Shown piece by piece: positions 1 through 9,930 of a stretch of 64,000 bases of DNA (position 1 is its first letter; every line of letters starts with the position of its first letter). The notes under the pieces are model-generated. The model saw only the letters and a list, made by a program, of their open reading frames with translations, searched no databases and was not told the DNA's origin. This DNA is from Podospora pseudoanserina (Eukaryota; Ascomycota; Sordariomycetes; Sordariales; Podosporaceae). The stretch covers positions 3,487,001 to 3,551,000 of the forward strand of contig NC_085922.1 of NCBI RefSeq assembly GCF_035222485.1. The letters run 5' to 3'. A program made the translations under genes and the position numbers.

Positions 1-59
1 TACTTTCTCAGGGGTAATCTTGGGAATGTTTATCTGACATAAATATCCACCGTGGTACA

Positions 60-3000
60 TCACTGTAGCCATATCCTTTGTCCCCTTGCATTCAGGTCCG
101 CGAGCGTGACAGGAAACCCGCTAATCGCAAATCGTTTCCCTCTGCCACGTTCATTTTCCTGCTCGTTGATGCTCCTTGCGTCACTCTCGTCGTCGGCCTG
201 GAATTCAACCACAATGGCCTGCAAAGCTGCCTTGTCTCTGACACGCAACTCAAAGTCAAGCCTGAACTGTTCTATCCCCGTTCCGTCTGGATTGCGCTCC
301 CTCACTCTGACCATATCCCTCGGATTGACGGACCCGCTGGTGATGTCAGTCAGAGTCCTCCATTGTCTATCCGCCGATGCCAAGCTCTTTTCCTCCTCGG
401 CTGCTTCCTCAGTCGTCAGCTCTGTGTGATAAAACCTCGTCACCTTCCTCAGCAGCTCGCCCACAGCTGGCGCCTGATGCCTCAGCCGACACCGCACCGC
501 TCCCCGAAGCAACCTCCCATCCGGTCCGCCTGACGCCTGCTGATGAGACAAAGTAGACCTTGGAGAATAAGAGTCTGGTACATCGAAAAAGAACATGCCC
601 GCCATCAACACCCTCGCCACATTCTTGATCTTGTCCCTCCCCTGGCCACCAACCCCCGCCCACTCCCCTGTTTCCTTCAACAACCTCGGCACCTCCTCAC
701 ACTGATACAGCTGCACATACTTTGGCTTCAGTTCGGGGTTCAGCCTCATCAACCTCCCCCTTTGCGACCGCTCCGCCCCCTCCACCACCCCCTCCCATAA
801 TCTCTCCGTGTCCAGCTGCCGTTTTATCATTTTCTGCAAGGCAGTAAACCCCCTGAAGTTGCTCGCAAAAGGCATCTTGTCCGATTTTGGGCCTTGTTTC
901 CCCGTCCCGAGCGACACCAGCGCATCAAGCACCACCCCGTTCCCCTCCCCACTCTCCCGAGACCAAATCTTTGTCTTTTCATCCATCGCCACTCGTGCCG
1001 GACAGTTGGCGTAAACCGCCCCGTCAATGTACTCCTGCCCCCCCACCCCCCATTCTCTTTTGAACACTGGCAAATAAAACGGCGCCGCCGCGGTGGCCAT
1101 AGCCGCCTCCCAGATTTTGAAATCCTTCTCCAAATCATCCTCCCTTTCAAAACCAGATCTGCTGCTACCACCACCAACACTGTCAGTGGCATAGGTAGTC
1201 AAAGGCCTGTTATAATTCCCAATCACAACCTCCGTATCCCCATCATCCCTCGTGCTCGTCACCGCAACCCTCACCCCCGACCCAAGCGCACCAGAAGCCA
1301 GCACCCTCTCGCTGTTGAACGTTGGCGCAAAAAGGCTCGTCTTGTCCCCAAAATACTGCTCCAACCCCGACCGCAAGGGCCGATCGCTATACACACTCTC
1401 CACCCTCCTGAAAACCATCGCCCCCCTCGTCAGCGCCCGCCACCCAAGCCGCGAGTTCTCAAACGTCGCGGTGGAGATCTTGCTGAAAAAGGCGATCATG
1501 TCCTGCATCCTGGTATCGATCCCGCTACCCCGCCTCGCCAACGGGGAAGAAGTGACGGCGGCAGGGTCGGAAGGGAGCTTCCCCGGAAAGGTCAGCGCGA
1601 GAGCAACGATCCCTCCTGTGCTGGTCCCCACGATGAGGTCAAACATCTCGGCCAGTCGGACGTTTGTCAGGCCGATTTCCTGCTCGAGCGCCTGGACGAG
1701 GGCGAGCTCGACGATGCCGCGGACGCCGCCGCCGTCGAGGGTGAGGATGCGGACGCCGGAGCAGCGGGGTCTGAGCTGGATGGTTTGGTGCCCGTCCTGG
1801 CCGTCGCAGAGGATGCAAGAGTCTAATTCGAAGGCGGCGGCTTTCCAGCGGGAGGGGGTGGAGAGCTCTTGGATGCAGCGGGGGCAAAAGGCGTGGCCGC
1901 ACGATGAGGCGTGGTCGGGGGAGGAGAGGAGGCAGGAGAGGCAGGTTTTGGTGGAGAGGAGTTGGGTGAAGAGGGGTTTGTTCAGGGGGGTGAGTTCGCG
2001 GCGGAGTTTGAGGATGGAGGTGTCGACTTGTTGGTTGCCGTGATGGTTGAACTCGCGGTCTCGGAGCTGGAGTTGTTGTTGTTGTTGTTGTTGTTGCTGG
2101 AACTGTCCGGCGGGTTGGGGTTCGTAGCTGTCTTGGTGGGGAGGAAGGGGGGAGCGGTACACTTTGCGGTATAACTCGCAGAACCGAGCTCGTATGCGCT
2201 GGCGCCAGACGTCTCTGTTCCAGTCGTGACCGGGGACAAAGTCGCCCGGTACCGGCTGGAGGTTGTGTCTGTGGCCGGGACCGGACGGGGGAGGGACGTG
2301 CTGTTGGTGTTTGCCTCGCTTGCCACCGTGCCCCCGGACTTGACAGCTATATGGAGTCAGAGCGCCTTGTGAGTTCAGAAAGGTGTAAGAGCACTGCTCA
2401 TGCAAGAGCTGGTACAAGGCCAGCCCGCCATCCCAATACTTCCTCAAGTCATGATCGAATTTGATCTCGGGGGTAAAAGTGGCAGAGTCCCGTCTCCGAG
2501 CGAGGATCAAGAGAGACAAAGCGATGACATTTTCAATCATGCTGTCCATACCAGCAAGCTGGTTGTTGTTCACCCTGTTTTCACGGTCATACGCCAGCCG
2601 CAAAAAGTTGGCAATATGTTCCCTGAGATTGGTGGGTGTGTGATTGTCGCGACAGGTGGCCTTGTAAAAGTCGAGAGGTGTGCTCGACTCGGAAAAATGT
2701 CGAAATGTGTTGGACAGAAAGAGAGAAAGCCCAGCGACGTTGTAGCGGGTCAAGCTCTCCGCTCTGATATCCCGCTCCTCGACAACCGCACGATCAAGAA
2801 CACGCTTGAGGTTTCCGAAATGCTCAAGAAGCTTCTCTGGCTTGCCATGGTTGTCGACATGGTTGTTGTCAGGGATGTAGCAAAGGTGAATGCTGCGGAA
2901 GAGCTGACGATACAGATCGTTATTACTCCTGATCATCAACCCCAAGCTCGTGGACGCGTTGAAGCGCTCGACAAAAGTGGCAATCACTCCGGTCCTCTTC

Positions 3001-4103
3001 CACAGGCCTGGGCTCTGCGACTCCAGAAACTCTTGTTTCAGCATCTCCGGCGTGCTGTCCTTTTTGTCTGGGGTGTACTTGTTGCGAACAACGATCAATG
3101 TCTTGCCAGACGGTTGGTTGAAAGTCTTGAGCATTGCTCCGGCAGCCCACTCGAGGATCCGAGGAAAGTCGTGTCCTTTGGTTTTAGGATTCTGCGTGAC
3201 AAACACAACAACGTCACTGACAGCGTAGAGAAACCGGGCGTAAAACAGGTCAATCCCTGCTTTGCCTCTGCCGTAGTCGTCGGCCTTGATGGTTCTCGTT
3301 TCCACCTGCTCGTCAGGATCTTCTGTGTCCGGGACGGCCTTCTCAGCGTTGGTGAGAGCAAAATCGGCTGTGAACCCTTCACAGTCAGCTAAGAGTAGGG
3401 GGTATTGAGGATCTGGCGACGGCTCTGATTGAGTGGCGATGTTGTTGCGATAAAGGTGGACTCCAAAGGTAGCGGGATCGTCGCCGCCCTGTGAGACTGG
3501 CAACTCGTGCTTCTCAGGGCGGTCCAAGACACTTTGTAGCAGGTTGTACAACGCGTTCTCTCGACCCAAAGCGTCCGAGGAGTTTCCTGCTCTCTGCTCG
3601 GCTAGTCCGAGTAGAAGCATTGCCCTAACGACCGTGGACTTCCCAGCATATGTATTTCCAATGAACGACACGATGCTCGGATAATGGTTCCCCGTGATCC
3701 TGTTTCCAGTTTGATGAGGGTCGCAAAGACGTCGAAACCGGTCGTACAGCCAGAGTTCCGGCTTGTCATCTTCTTCTTTTCCCTTCTTGACGCTAAACCA
3801 GCGCGCAAGCTTGTCGTGGCCGTGGAGTGCTTTGATTTGAGCATCATCAAGGTTGGAACAGGTGATGGCTTTGATGAACATTTCTGCTGTCGGGTTGGCT
3901 GGTTGATGAAGAGCTTTGAGCTTCTCATTTGTGAATTGCTCGATGTGCTCGTTCCAACATGAGTGATGCTCAGAACAGGGAATGTTTCGGCAATCGTCAA
4001 TAGTGCAAGAAATACAATAGGAGTCGTTGCATTTGACGCACCGCCGACCCATGGGCTTCCCATGATGGGGGCTGGAGGGCTTTTCGCACAGAAAACATTG
4101 CAT
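60..4103 (-). CDS. Zinc-finger / P-loop GTPase-like / RING / patatin phospholipase fusion protein
   Basis: A 1347-aa uninterrupted frame. I chose the ATG at 4103, which has a good context (CAAAATG) and begins directly with a Cys-rich module; an upstream in-frame extension is possible. Domains in order: an N-terminal B-box/ZZ-like zinc cluster (CFLCEK, CVKCNDSYCISC, then further Cys/His, about residues 1-60); a P-loop GNTYAGKST near residue 150, followed by DCEGF (DxxG-like) and VVRNKYTPD (NKxD-like), suggesting a TRAFAC-type GTPase; a polyglutamine run near 670; a RING-like cluster near 720-770 (CLSCLL, CGHAFCPRC, CILC); and a patatin domain near 785-1025 with the oxyanion loop GGGVRG, the nucleophile elbow GTSTGG (catalytic Ser) and DGA (catalytic Asp). 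The patatin motifs look intact, so acyl hydrolysis of lipids is likely. Known biology: patatins occur as effector domains in fungal NLR-like proteins and in bacterial defence. The role here is inferred only. No transmembrane or signal segment is seen. Confidence 0.85.
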   Translation of the reverse strand: MQCFLCEKPSSPHHGKPMGRRCVKCNDSYCISCTIDDCRNIPCSEHHSCWNEHIEQFTNEKLKALHQPANPTAEMFIKAITCSNLDDAQIKALHGHDKLARWFSVKKGKEEDDKPELWLYDRFRRLCDPHQTGNRITGNHYPSIVSFIGNTYAGKSTVVRAMLLLGLAEQRAGNSSDALGRENALYNLLQSVLDRPEKHELPVSQGGDDPATFGVHLYRNNIATQSEPSPDPQYPLLLADCEGFTADFALTNAEKAVPDTEDPDEQVETRTIKADDYGRGKAGIDLFYARFLYAVSDVVVFVTQNPKTKGHDFPRILEWAAGAMLKTFNQPSGKTLIVVRNKYTPDKKDSTPEMLKQEFLESQSPGLWKRTGVIATFVERFNASTSLGLMIRSNNDLYRQLFRSIHLCYIPDNNHVDNHGKPEKLLEHFGNLKRVLDRAVVEERDIRAESLTRYNVAGLSLFLSNTFRHFSESSTPLDFYKATCRDNHTPTNLREHIANFLRLAYDRENRVNNNQLAGMDSMIENVIALSLLILARRRDSATFTPEIKFDHDLRKYWDGGLALYQLLHEQCSYTFLNSQGALTPYSCQVRGHGGKRGKHQQHVPPPSGPGHRHNLQPVPGDFVPGHDWNRDVWRQRIRARFCELYRKVYRSPLPPHQDSYEPQPAGQFQQQQQQQQQLQLRDREFNHHGNQQVDTSILKLRRELTPLNKPLFTQLLSTKTCLSCLLSSPDHASSCGHAFCPRCIQELSTPSRWKAAAFELDSCILCDGQDGHQTIQLRPRCSGVRILTLDGGGVRGIVELALVQALEQEIGLTNVRLAEMFDLIVGTSTGGIVALALTFPGKLPSDPAAVTSSPLARRGSGIDTRMQDMIAFFSKISTATFENSRLGWRALTRGAMVFRRVESVYSDRPLRSGLEQYFGDKTSLFAPTFNSERVLASGALGSGVRVAVTSTRDDGDTEVVIGNYNRPLTTYATDSVGGGSSRSGFEREDDLEKDFKIWEAAMATAAAPFYLPVFKREWGVGGQEYIDGAVYANCPARVAMDEKTKIWSRESGEGNGVVLDALVSLGTGKQGPKSDKMPFASNFRGFTALQKMIKRQLDTERLWEGVVEGAERSQRGRLMRLNPELKPKYVQLYQCEEVPRLLKETGEWAGVGGQGRDKIKNVARVLMAGMFFFDVPDSYSPRSTLSHQQASGGPDGRLLRGAVRCRLRHQAPAVGELLRKVTRFYHTELTTEEAAEEEKSLASADRQWRTLTDITSGSVNPRDMVRVRERNPDGTGIEQFRLDFELRVRDKAALQAIVVEFQADDESDARSINEQENERGRGKRFAISGFPVTLADLNARGQRIWLQ
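2072..2096. repeat. CAA/TTG trinucleotide microsatellite coding polyglutamine
   Basis: About eight consecutive TTG units on the plus strand, read as CAA (Gln) in the patatin fusion gene. The repeat lies in the linker between the GTPase-like and RING regions and is likely to vary in length between strains. Confidence 0.9.
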
Positions 4104-4818
4104 TTTGAGTACCTTGCTGATAGGTGGTAATTGTAGGTAAGCTGAAATGTATGAGAATAAATTGGGTTTGTGAATGGTCTTCTTGGATTCAAGACAAGCG
4201 AAGCACACTGGTATAACAGTACTAAGATATGACAAGGCCTCAATTTATACTACGGTAGATCATAAGGTACCCCCCTCTGGAACTAACCTGGTAGCCAAGA
4301 TCATCCCGAAGAGGGGTGCATACCTACGACCGTGAAGACGATAAGAGAGAAACATAACCGGCGTGTCGAAGTGCATCTTGATTCGTGGGAACTGTGTTGA
4401 TGTACTTACCTTAGGTACTATTGATAGCTGAGCCGCCACTGTGGTTCGCGGTCGACGCAGCCGGACATCGACGCCTTGCGCCAACTTTGGCTTGATACGG
4501 TTTTGTGGCTTGTTTCCACGGGAGTCATCACGCCGCATTCATGTTCGATTCAGGGGGTTGGAGTGGCGGCCGCTCTGGCGGAATTTCCAATTTCCCGAAA
4601 AGAACATGAGTCAGCGATATACAGTGACTGATTACACGAGGGATCCAAAGTCCGTCTCAAAATGATGCTCAGATCGTGGTCGCCTCTCGTGAGCCATTCA
4701 AGACTTTTGATTCAAACAACAACCTCCATTTCTAATCATACATTAAGCGCCTTTATCTGCTTAGAATCATCATTCGCCGAACCAATTTCTGCACTCTGCC
4801 CAAACTCCAACTTTCGGC
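4104..4818. other. Intergenic region between the patatin fusion and the ammonium transporter
   Basis: This holds the promoter of the patatin fusion gene and the 3' end of the transporter gene. Only short, unconvincing frames are present. GGTACC/CCTTAGGTAC motifs near 4265 and 4410 belong to the TAGGTA-type palindromes seen elsewhere in the window. No RNA gene was recognised. Confidence 0.6.
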
Positions 4819-6892
4819 TCACTCCATTCGGTTCCACTGCCTTGGTGATGGGCCACGATCGTTGTCAAGTGTACTGAAGGGAATGCCACCTTCCATCGCA
4901 TCATCTTCCCATGTATGACGCTCCCGTGCCCGCAGACGGTCTTGGATTGCCGGACTTCCATCCGTTCCAAACTTGAAGATGTTAGCCTTGCTCCAAGCTT
5001 TAGCAGCCCGGTCCTTTGTCTCATCTGATCGCATCCATTTCACTGCGAACATGATAGATCTGCCGATCATTAGAATTATAATGGTGCCGGAGAAGCTGTA
5101 GCCAAGCCCGGCGAAGGCATCCTTCATTTGATTTCTAGTAACTGTCAGTAGCTGTGTCGTCTCTACGCTGGCCATGAAGCTTACCCGAGACGTTCAGACA
5201 CCGATGCTGTCGTCAATACGGAGAAGCCGTCCGATTCAACAACTTCTTGACTGCATAGCTGTCAGATACAAGTCTTTATCCGGTGTAGGTGACTGATTCT
5301 TCTCCTACCTCGCCAAACACCCAGTCAGAAACATTCCGATGAAACCACTAACGGTGTGTATGAGAAACACTTTGAGCTCGTCATCTGGGAGATAATCAGA
5401 AGTGAGGGGTTTCAACATGTACACGACAAAACTTGAGACAATGCCGAATATGGCCGACGTAGAAACAGGAACCTGGCATTGTTAGCTTAATACAAGATTG
5501 TCAAAGCCTTGAGATTCGCCACTGACATAACCGCTTCCTGGCGTGATGGCTACAAGCCCAGCGATAGCCCCATCGCAGAAGTGCACGGCAGTGAGCCTCC
5601 TAAACTCGCGCGGCTCATAATCGGCGCTCCTCATGTATATCTGTTTTAGAACCCAGTGAAGGAACACAGTGGTAGTACCGCCAGCGCAAGCTGCCACGTG
5701 TGTGGCCAAGCATGCAGATACGGCCCGGCTGTTTGCCCCAAGTGCTGAACCCCCATTGAAACCGAACCTGTTGAATGTGTCAGATGGGGTCTGACGAGGG
5801 GAAGCTTTGGACTCCGCAAAGAAGAGCCCTGGGGGGCAACTACATACCAGCCAAACCAAAGTAACCCAGTCCCAAAGATTGCTTGGTTGACGTCGTATAC
5901 TTCGTAATCCCTTCCTGGAATGATGTCGGTCTGTTTGTACTCTGGGAGCCATGGTGAGGTGTTGAACAACCAGCTTTTGACCCACATGGCCGCTGCCCAT
6001 GGGAGGTTTTCATTGATACGTTTTTTCGTAACACTTGATAGGTGCAAGTAGGCCCTTTGCCACCCGTTGGACTCAAAGAAGTAAAAAATAGACATGGCGG
6101 CAACAGCGGCGCCGCTCGCTATGTGCACCGGGGTGCCGCCAGCAAAGTCCATACTGCCCAGTTGGTGAGACCAGCCCTCGCTGTACCAAGACCACCGAGC
6201 AATTGGACTGTAGATTACAGCTGACCATACACTGACGAAAAGTAGGTACCTTGCTGAGTGCATCTTTTGCATTGTGCCTGCGCAGATGAGAGCAGCACTG
6301 GTTTAGGGTTAGCAAGTATCAGGTCTTGAACGGGCGATGGCGAGGGCCTACGTAAAAGCTGCAAACATGCCCTGAAAGAGGGCAAAGGCTAGCTCTGGAA
6401 GATGCTGGACGGATGGCCCTTCACTGGTCGTGACTGATGACCCTTGGTTGGTTGAGTAGACATCGCTGGGCGACATCTGTAGACCATTTGCCGTTGACAG
6501 GCTGCCGAACCAAGTGTTTCCAGGAGTAAATGTCAAGGCGTAACCCCATAAGTACCACTGAATGTGTCGAGGTCAGACGACCTGTGAGGTGGGGAACAAA
6601 TTGGAATTGCCGTACCTGGAAAGATATCATAGCACCAGTGAGCAGGGGCTGTTTGAACAAGGTGATGGCGAACAACCGGCTTCCAAGCCCAGAGTAAACC
6701 ATAGAGATCGATATAACCATAAGAAAAACAAGAGCTGAGCATATCATCAGCCAAGCGATATCAGCTTTCTGTTCGAGTCGGTTCGATATCCTAATCAGCT
6801 TCCAGTCTCATGGCGGTTTCTGCTCTGGCACAGCAACTTACATCAAGCGTGACATCGGCACGCGTCAAGATTGGAGCTGCCATCCTTTCCAT
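4819..6892 (-). CDS. Divergent Mep/Amt-type ammonium transporter, 8 exons
   Basis: The spliced model is complement(join(4819..5134, 5185..5250, 5309..5472, 5527..5767, 5848..6297, 6352..6557, 6616..6768, 6842..6892)), 548 aa, with every junction closing in frame. Seen: Amt signature segments AWLMICSALVFLM, WYLWGYAL, DFAGGTPVHI (substrate Asp187 and first pore His195) and LLWFGWFGFNGGSA, plus FLIHTVSGFIG with the second pore His at 406. The family moves NH4+/NH3 across the plasma membrane through trimers with about 11 helices each. Odd: the usual HGVGG after the second His is HTVSG here, and about 35-40 extra residues lie between FFESNGW and GTGLLWFGW, so this is not a canonical MepA/MepB. The C-terminal cytoplasmic tail is charged. 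The start (METs at 6892 and 6883) follows from the short first exon and is less certain than the rest. Confidence 0.88.
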
Positions 6893-7647
6893 GTGAATCA
6901 GGTCGCCGCCCGTCTAGAATGTCAGCGCATGTGAACAACAGAAAACGAGGGTAAGAAGAGGGCCGCAATTTAATGGGATTTGGACATGATGACAGTCCGA
7001 GTCAAACAAACCGGCCAGAGCAAAGATGTCATCCTTCTCAGAAACGCAGTGACGCGGCAGACGAGAGCACAGCCAGCTTGAGCCTTGTGCAAAAGTCTTC
7101 CCAACCCGGATCGGGACCCGGGGTGTGAAGGCGTCAAAATACAATGCTGCGGGCGGCAAAGCGGTGGCTTGAGGTGTGATAGTTGCGATAAGGAATTGAT
7201 TGGCCAGGAGACGGAGGCTTCACGACAATATTAGCACAGCCGGCAACCAAACCGGTCCAGCTTTGACCAATTTCCGTTTCCACGAGGTGGGTGGGTGTCT
7301 CCTTGCAACCGAGTTTAAGGCGACCGCTGCTTGTCCGCATTTCCCTCCTTGAAGAGCTCCGGATCAGAACGGGATGAAAGAAGGCGGGGGCTGGTGCCGC
7401 TGCCCACACCGAGAAAGGAACCCCCACCAAAACCAAATATGCATGGTATCGGAGGGAGGGGGGGTCCTCTGGACTTGGGTTCCCTCTGACCCTTCCAAGC
7501 TGTGAGGCACATAGGTACCTACCTAGGTAGTGTGGGTGAACAAAAAGCATCGATTCGACCCCTGGAATCCTGTAATGACCAACAGATAACACATCATGTC
7601 GCTCTGGCCATTTTCTCGCGATCGTTTTGACAGTGTCATAGATAGAA
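6893..7647. promoter_or_regulatory. Divergent promoter region, ammonium transporter / unknown 437-aa gene
   Basis: A 755-bp head-to-head intergenic region. A palindrome-rich block, GGTACCTACCTAGGTAG, lies near 7514-7530. No ORF with recognisable coding character was found. Nitrogen-regulated GATA sites would be expected for an ammonium transporter; GATA cores occur, but I did not find a convincing cluster. Confidence 0.45.
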
Positions 7648-9023
7648 ATGGCCGCTCCCGTATGCAGCAGACTCCTCTTCCGACATGACGACAACCATAC
7701 CGAGCGCCTCATCTCTTGGTCTCCCGATGAGGTCACGCGCGTCAAGAAACGCAGCGCTTTCCTCAAGCGGCGCATAGTTTATCTCGAAGTCGACAGCGAG
7801 CGGAAACCAGAAGAGATAAGCTTCCAGAGACAGGGCGAACCTCCCCATCCAACATCCCTGACACCAGGTGTTAGTCTCAGCGACTTCCAGGGCTTTCTCA
7901 GTGATCTTGCTTCAACAGGGAATATTCCCAGCACGTTCGAGCATCTTATTTCCTTTTGCAAGTGCGCTTGGGTGTGCGAATGCCCTCCCGACCCCGCCAC
8001 CCTGCCCTTACAGATCTTCAGCCGCGAGCGTGGACCAGATGGACGTCGCGATGTCATAGCTTGCAAGTTTGACCCGATTTCGAGAGACGATCGGCCTTGG
8101 GGTCTTACTCGGGAGTGCGAGGTCTACCATGGCGACAGCTGCGTGTGCAGCGCTGAGCTTGCCAACATATTCCTTTGGTTTGGCTGGGAGCATCATTTCA
8201 GAAAGCATCTGAAGTTGGCCATATGGACAGGAGATAAAAAAAGCGTTGCTATCCTGACGCCCGTTGCGCTGCTCCAGAACCTTCAAGGTAAATACTTTGG
8301 GATTCATCTGCCAAAGACATACAGCGTTATCTAACGACTCGATATGTAGATACCAGGGATTGTGAGATTCAGTCCATGAGAAGCGATCTTCGTCAATATT
8401 TGGACAGCAACCAAAGCGACTACAGGCACTGTGTCAAAGACTCCACCAAAGACGCCATTGAAAGATACCTCGCCAACATGGAGGATTTGCCCGCAAGAGT
8501 AGGGCGCACTTTGGAGAAGCTATTCACGGGGAGCGGCGAGGTAAACGGCGCCGCTTCGACATCACCGACACGACCCTTCAACGAACACAGGGTTTCGCTC
8601 AGCCCTAGTGTGCCAACATCACTGAGTTCCGGGGGCAGTGGCGCCGAAAGTTCTGGACCTGAATCGGCAAGCGGCTCTCAACCGGATCGTACAAGCTTCT
8701 ACAACCCAGAGCTCCACGGCTTCTACCATCCACATGCTGCCGGCGTTTACTATTCACAACCGGCCAGTGTCAACCTTCCTGACCCATCCCCACCAACCAA
8801 GAGCCCCGCGAGGGCTGGATCGTTGATCGAGATCTTTGGTTTTGCTGGTAAAATATACAAAAATATAGAAAAGAAGGAAGGGAAATCTGATGAATTTGCC
8901 TCCAAGGTACTGGCTCATCTTGCCAAGGGGATTGAGGCGAGACAGAAGAAGCGTGAGGACTCAATATGGGCTATGCGAGAGACGAAGATAAGTGCGTGGA
9001 AATATGAGCTCGGGATAGAATAA
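7648..9023 (+). CDS. Hypothetical protein, 437 aa, 2 exons
   Basis: join(7648..8287, 8350..9023). The intron has a GTAAAT donor, a CTAAC branch point and a TAG acceptor, and it restores the frame between two long open segments. The N-terminal half (about residues 1-215) looks globular, with a Cys-rich patch (CKCAWVCECPPDP) and aromatic stretches such as IFLWFGWEHHF. A helical segment of about 60 residues follows (SDLRQYLDSNQSDYRHCVKD), then a Ser/Pro/Tyr-rich linker, and a Lys/Glu-rich C-terminal helix (KIYKNIEKKEGKSDEFASKV). I see no signal peptide or membrane helix. I do not recognise a family. It is divergently placed from the ammonium transporter, which says little about its role. Confidence 0.75.
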
Positions 9024-9439
9024 TGGTGGCGTATCGAGCAGGCGTAAACATGTAAAAGTTTAATCTGCATCAGCATACCATATCTCGTGACCCCTTTTGA
9101 TGGTGGGTCCTGAAGTGTTGGTGAGCGAGACAACAAGTAGGAACCCTAACCCCAAAGCTCCATCAGTTCCATCACCTGTTCCGTTGCCACCAGCTCCAAG
9201 ATCGTTCATCGGTTGACATCCAAAGAAGACGTCAAATATATTTTGTTTATCTCGAATCGCTTCATCCATCTCTTCACTATTCCTCGGCCTCCTTTTTTTG
9301 TCAAAGAGAGTTAGTGACGAAAAAGAAACACATGATGTCTGGCACCGCCTGTCCATCTCGGTGTGTTGGTCGCGACACGCTCGGCCTTGGAACTCATCTT
9401 CTCACTTAAACATCAGCGCGCGTCACACCAGAGGTTGCC
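9024..9439. other. Intergenic region upstream of the APH-like remnant
   Basis: Contains the 3' end of the 437-aa gene. A minus-strand open frame of 98 codons (9060-9356) exists here but resembles nothing I know. No RNA gene or repeat is evident. Confidence 0.4.
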
Positions 9440-9930
9440 ATGGAGTCGAAACCAATCAACGACACGGCTTACAATCGATTTATCACGCTCTTTTTATTTC
9501 GACTGAATTCTATCGGATGGATGCGCCGTCTGCGAAAATCGCCCTGGGGCATTGTTTGCGTGTCATCAAAGCGGTGCATCAAGGCGGGGGCGTTCACGAC
9601 GCTGGCTGAGGCCAACGCGATGCGCTTTGTGGCCGAAAACATATCGATTTCAGTCCCCAAGGTCTACTGCAGTTTTGAGCACGGCGAGAGGGTGTATATT
9701 TTGATGGAATGAGTACCAGGACGCATCCTCTCAGGACTGGAGCGAGCGGTCGGAAGAATCTAGGACTCGCATTCTTGATCAGTTGCGAACCATGGGGGCG
9801 GAGGCAGCATTGGCTGACCCGGCAGTCTGGAAGCGAAAATCACCAACACAGCTGCGGCTGTTGACTGGCCGCGGGTATTTGAGTTGGCGCTGCTGCTCTT
9901 TGTATAGGGGTGCCCTTGTGGTCACATTTC
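9440..9930 (+). pseudogene. Broken aminoglycoside-phosphotransferase (APH)-like kinase gene
   Basis: The frame 9440-9712 (90 aa) carries the N-lobe start of fungal APH-family proteins: TTLAEANAMRFVAENISISVPKVY followed by GERVYILME. Just after ILME the frame ends at TGA. A second frame, shifted by one base relative to the first, continues with DWSERSEESRTRILDQLRTM, which is typical of the next APH segment, then degenerates by about 9900. The catalytic HxDxxxxN and the DWE metal-binding motif are absent. Family knowledge: intact members are ATP-dependent small-molecule kinases of about 250-400 aa. Because both the frame break and the missing catalytic half are seen, I call this a host pseudogene remnant rather than a sequencing slip. 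Confidence 0.7.

Noticed and set aside
894-1826. A 310-codon plus-strand frame inside the patatin gene
   Set aside because: It lies antisense to the conserved patatin domain and is Arg/Pro/His-rich, as expected from a shadow frame.
6290-6320. Telomere-like TTAGGGTTAG within the ammonium transporter
   Set aside because: It is just over one unit long and falls inside an intron; there is no array.
9060-9356. A 98-codon minus-strand frame between the 437-aa gene and the APH remnant
   Set aside because: It has an ATG and moderate length, but no recognisable domain and a Gly-rich low-complexity middle. Its position in the 3' flank of the upstream gene makes chance openness likely.
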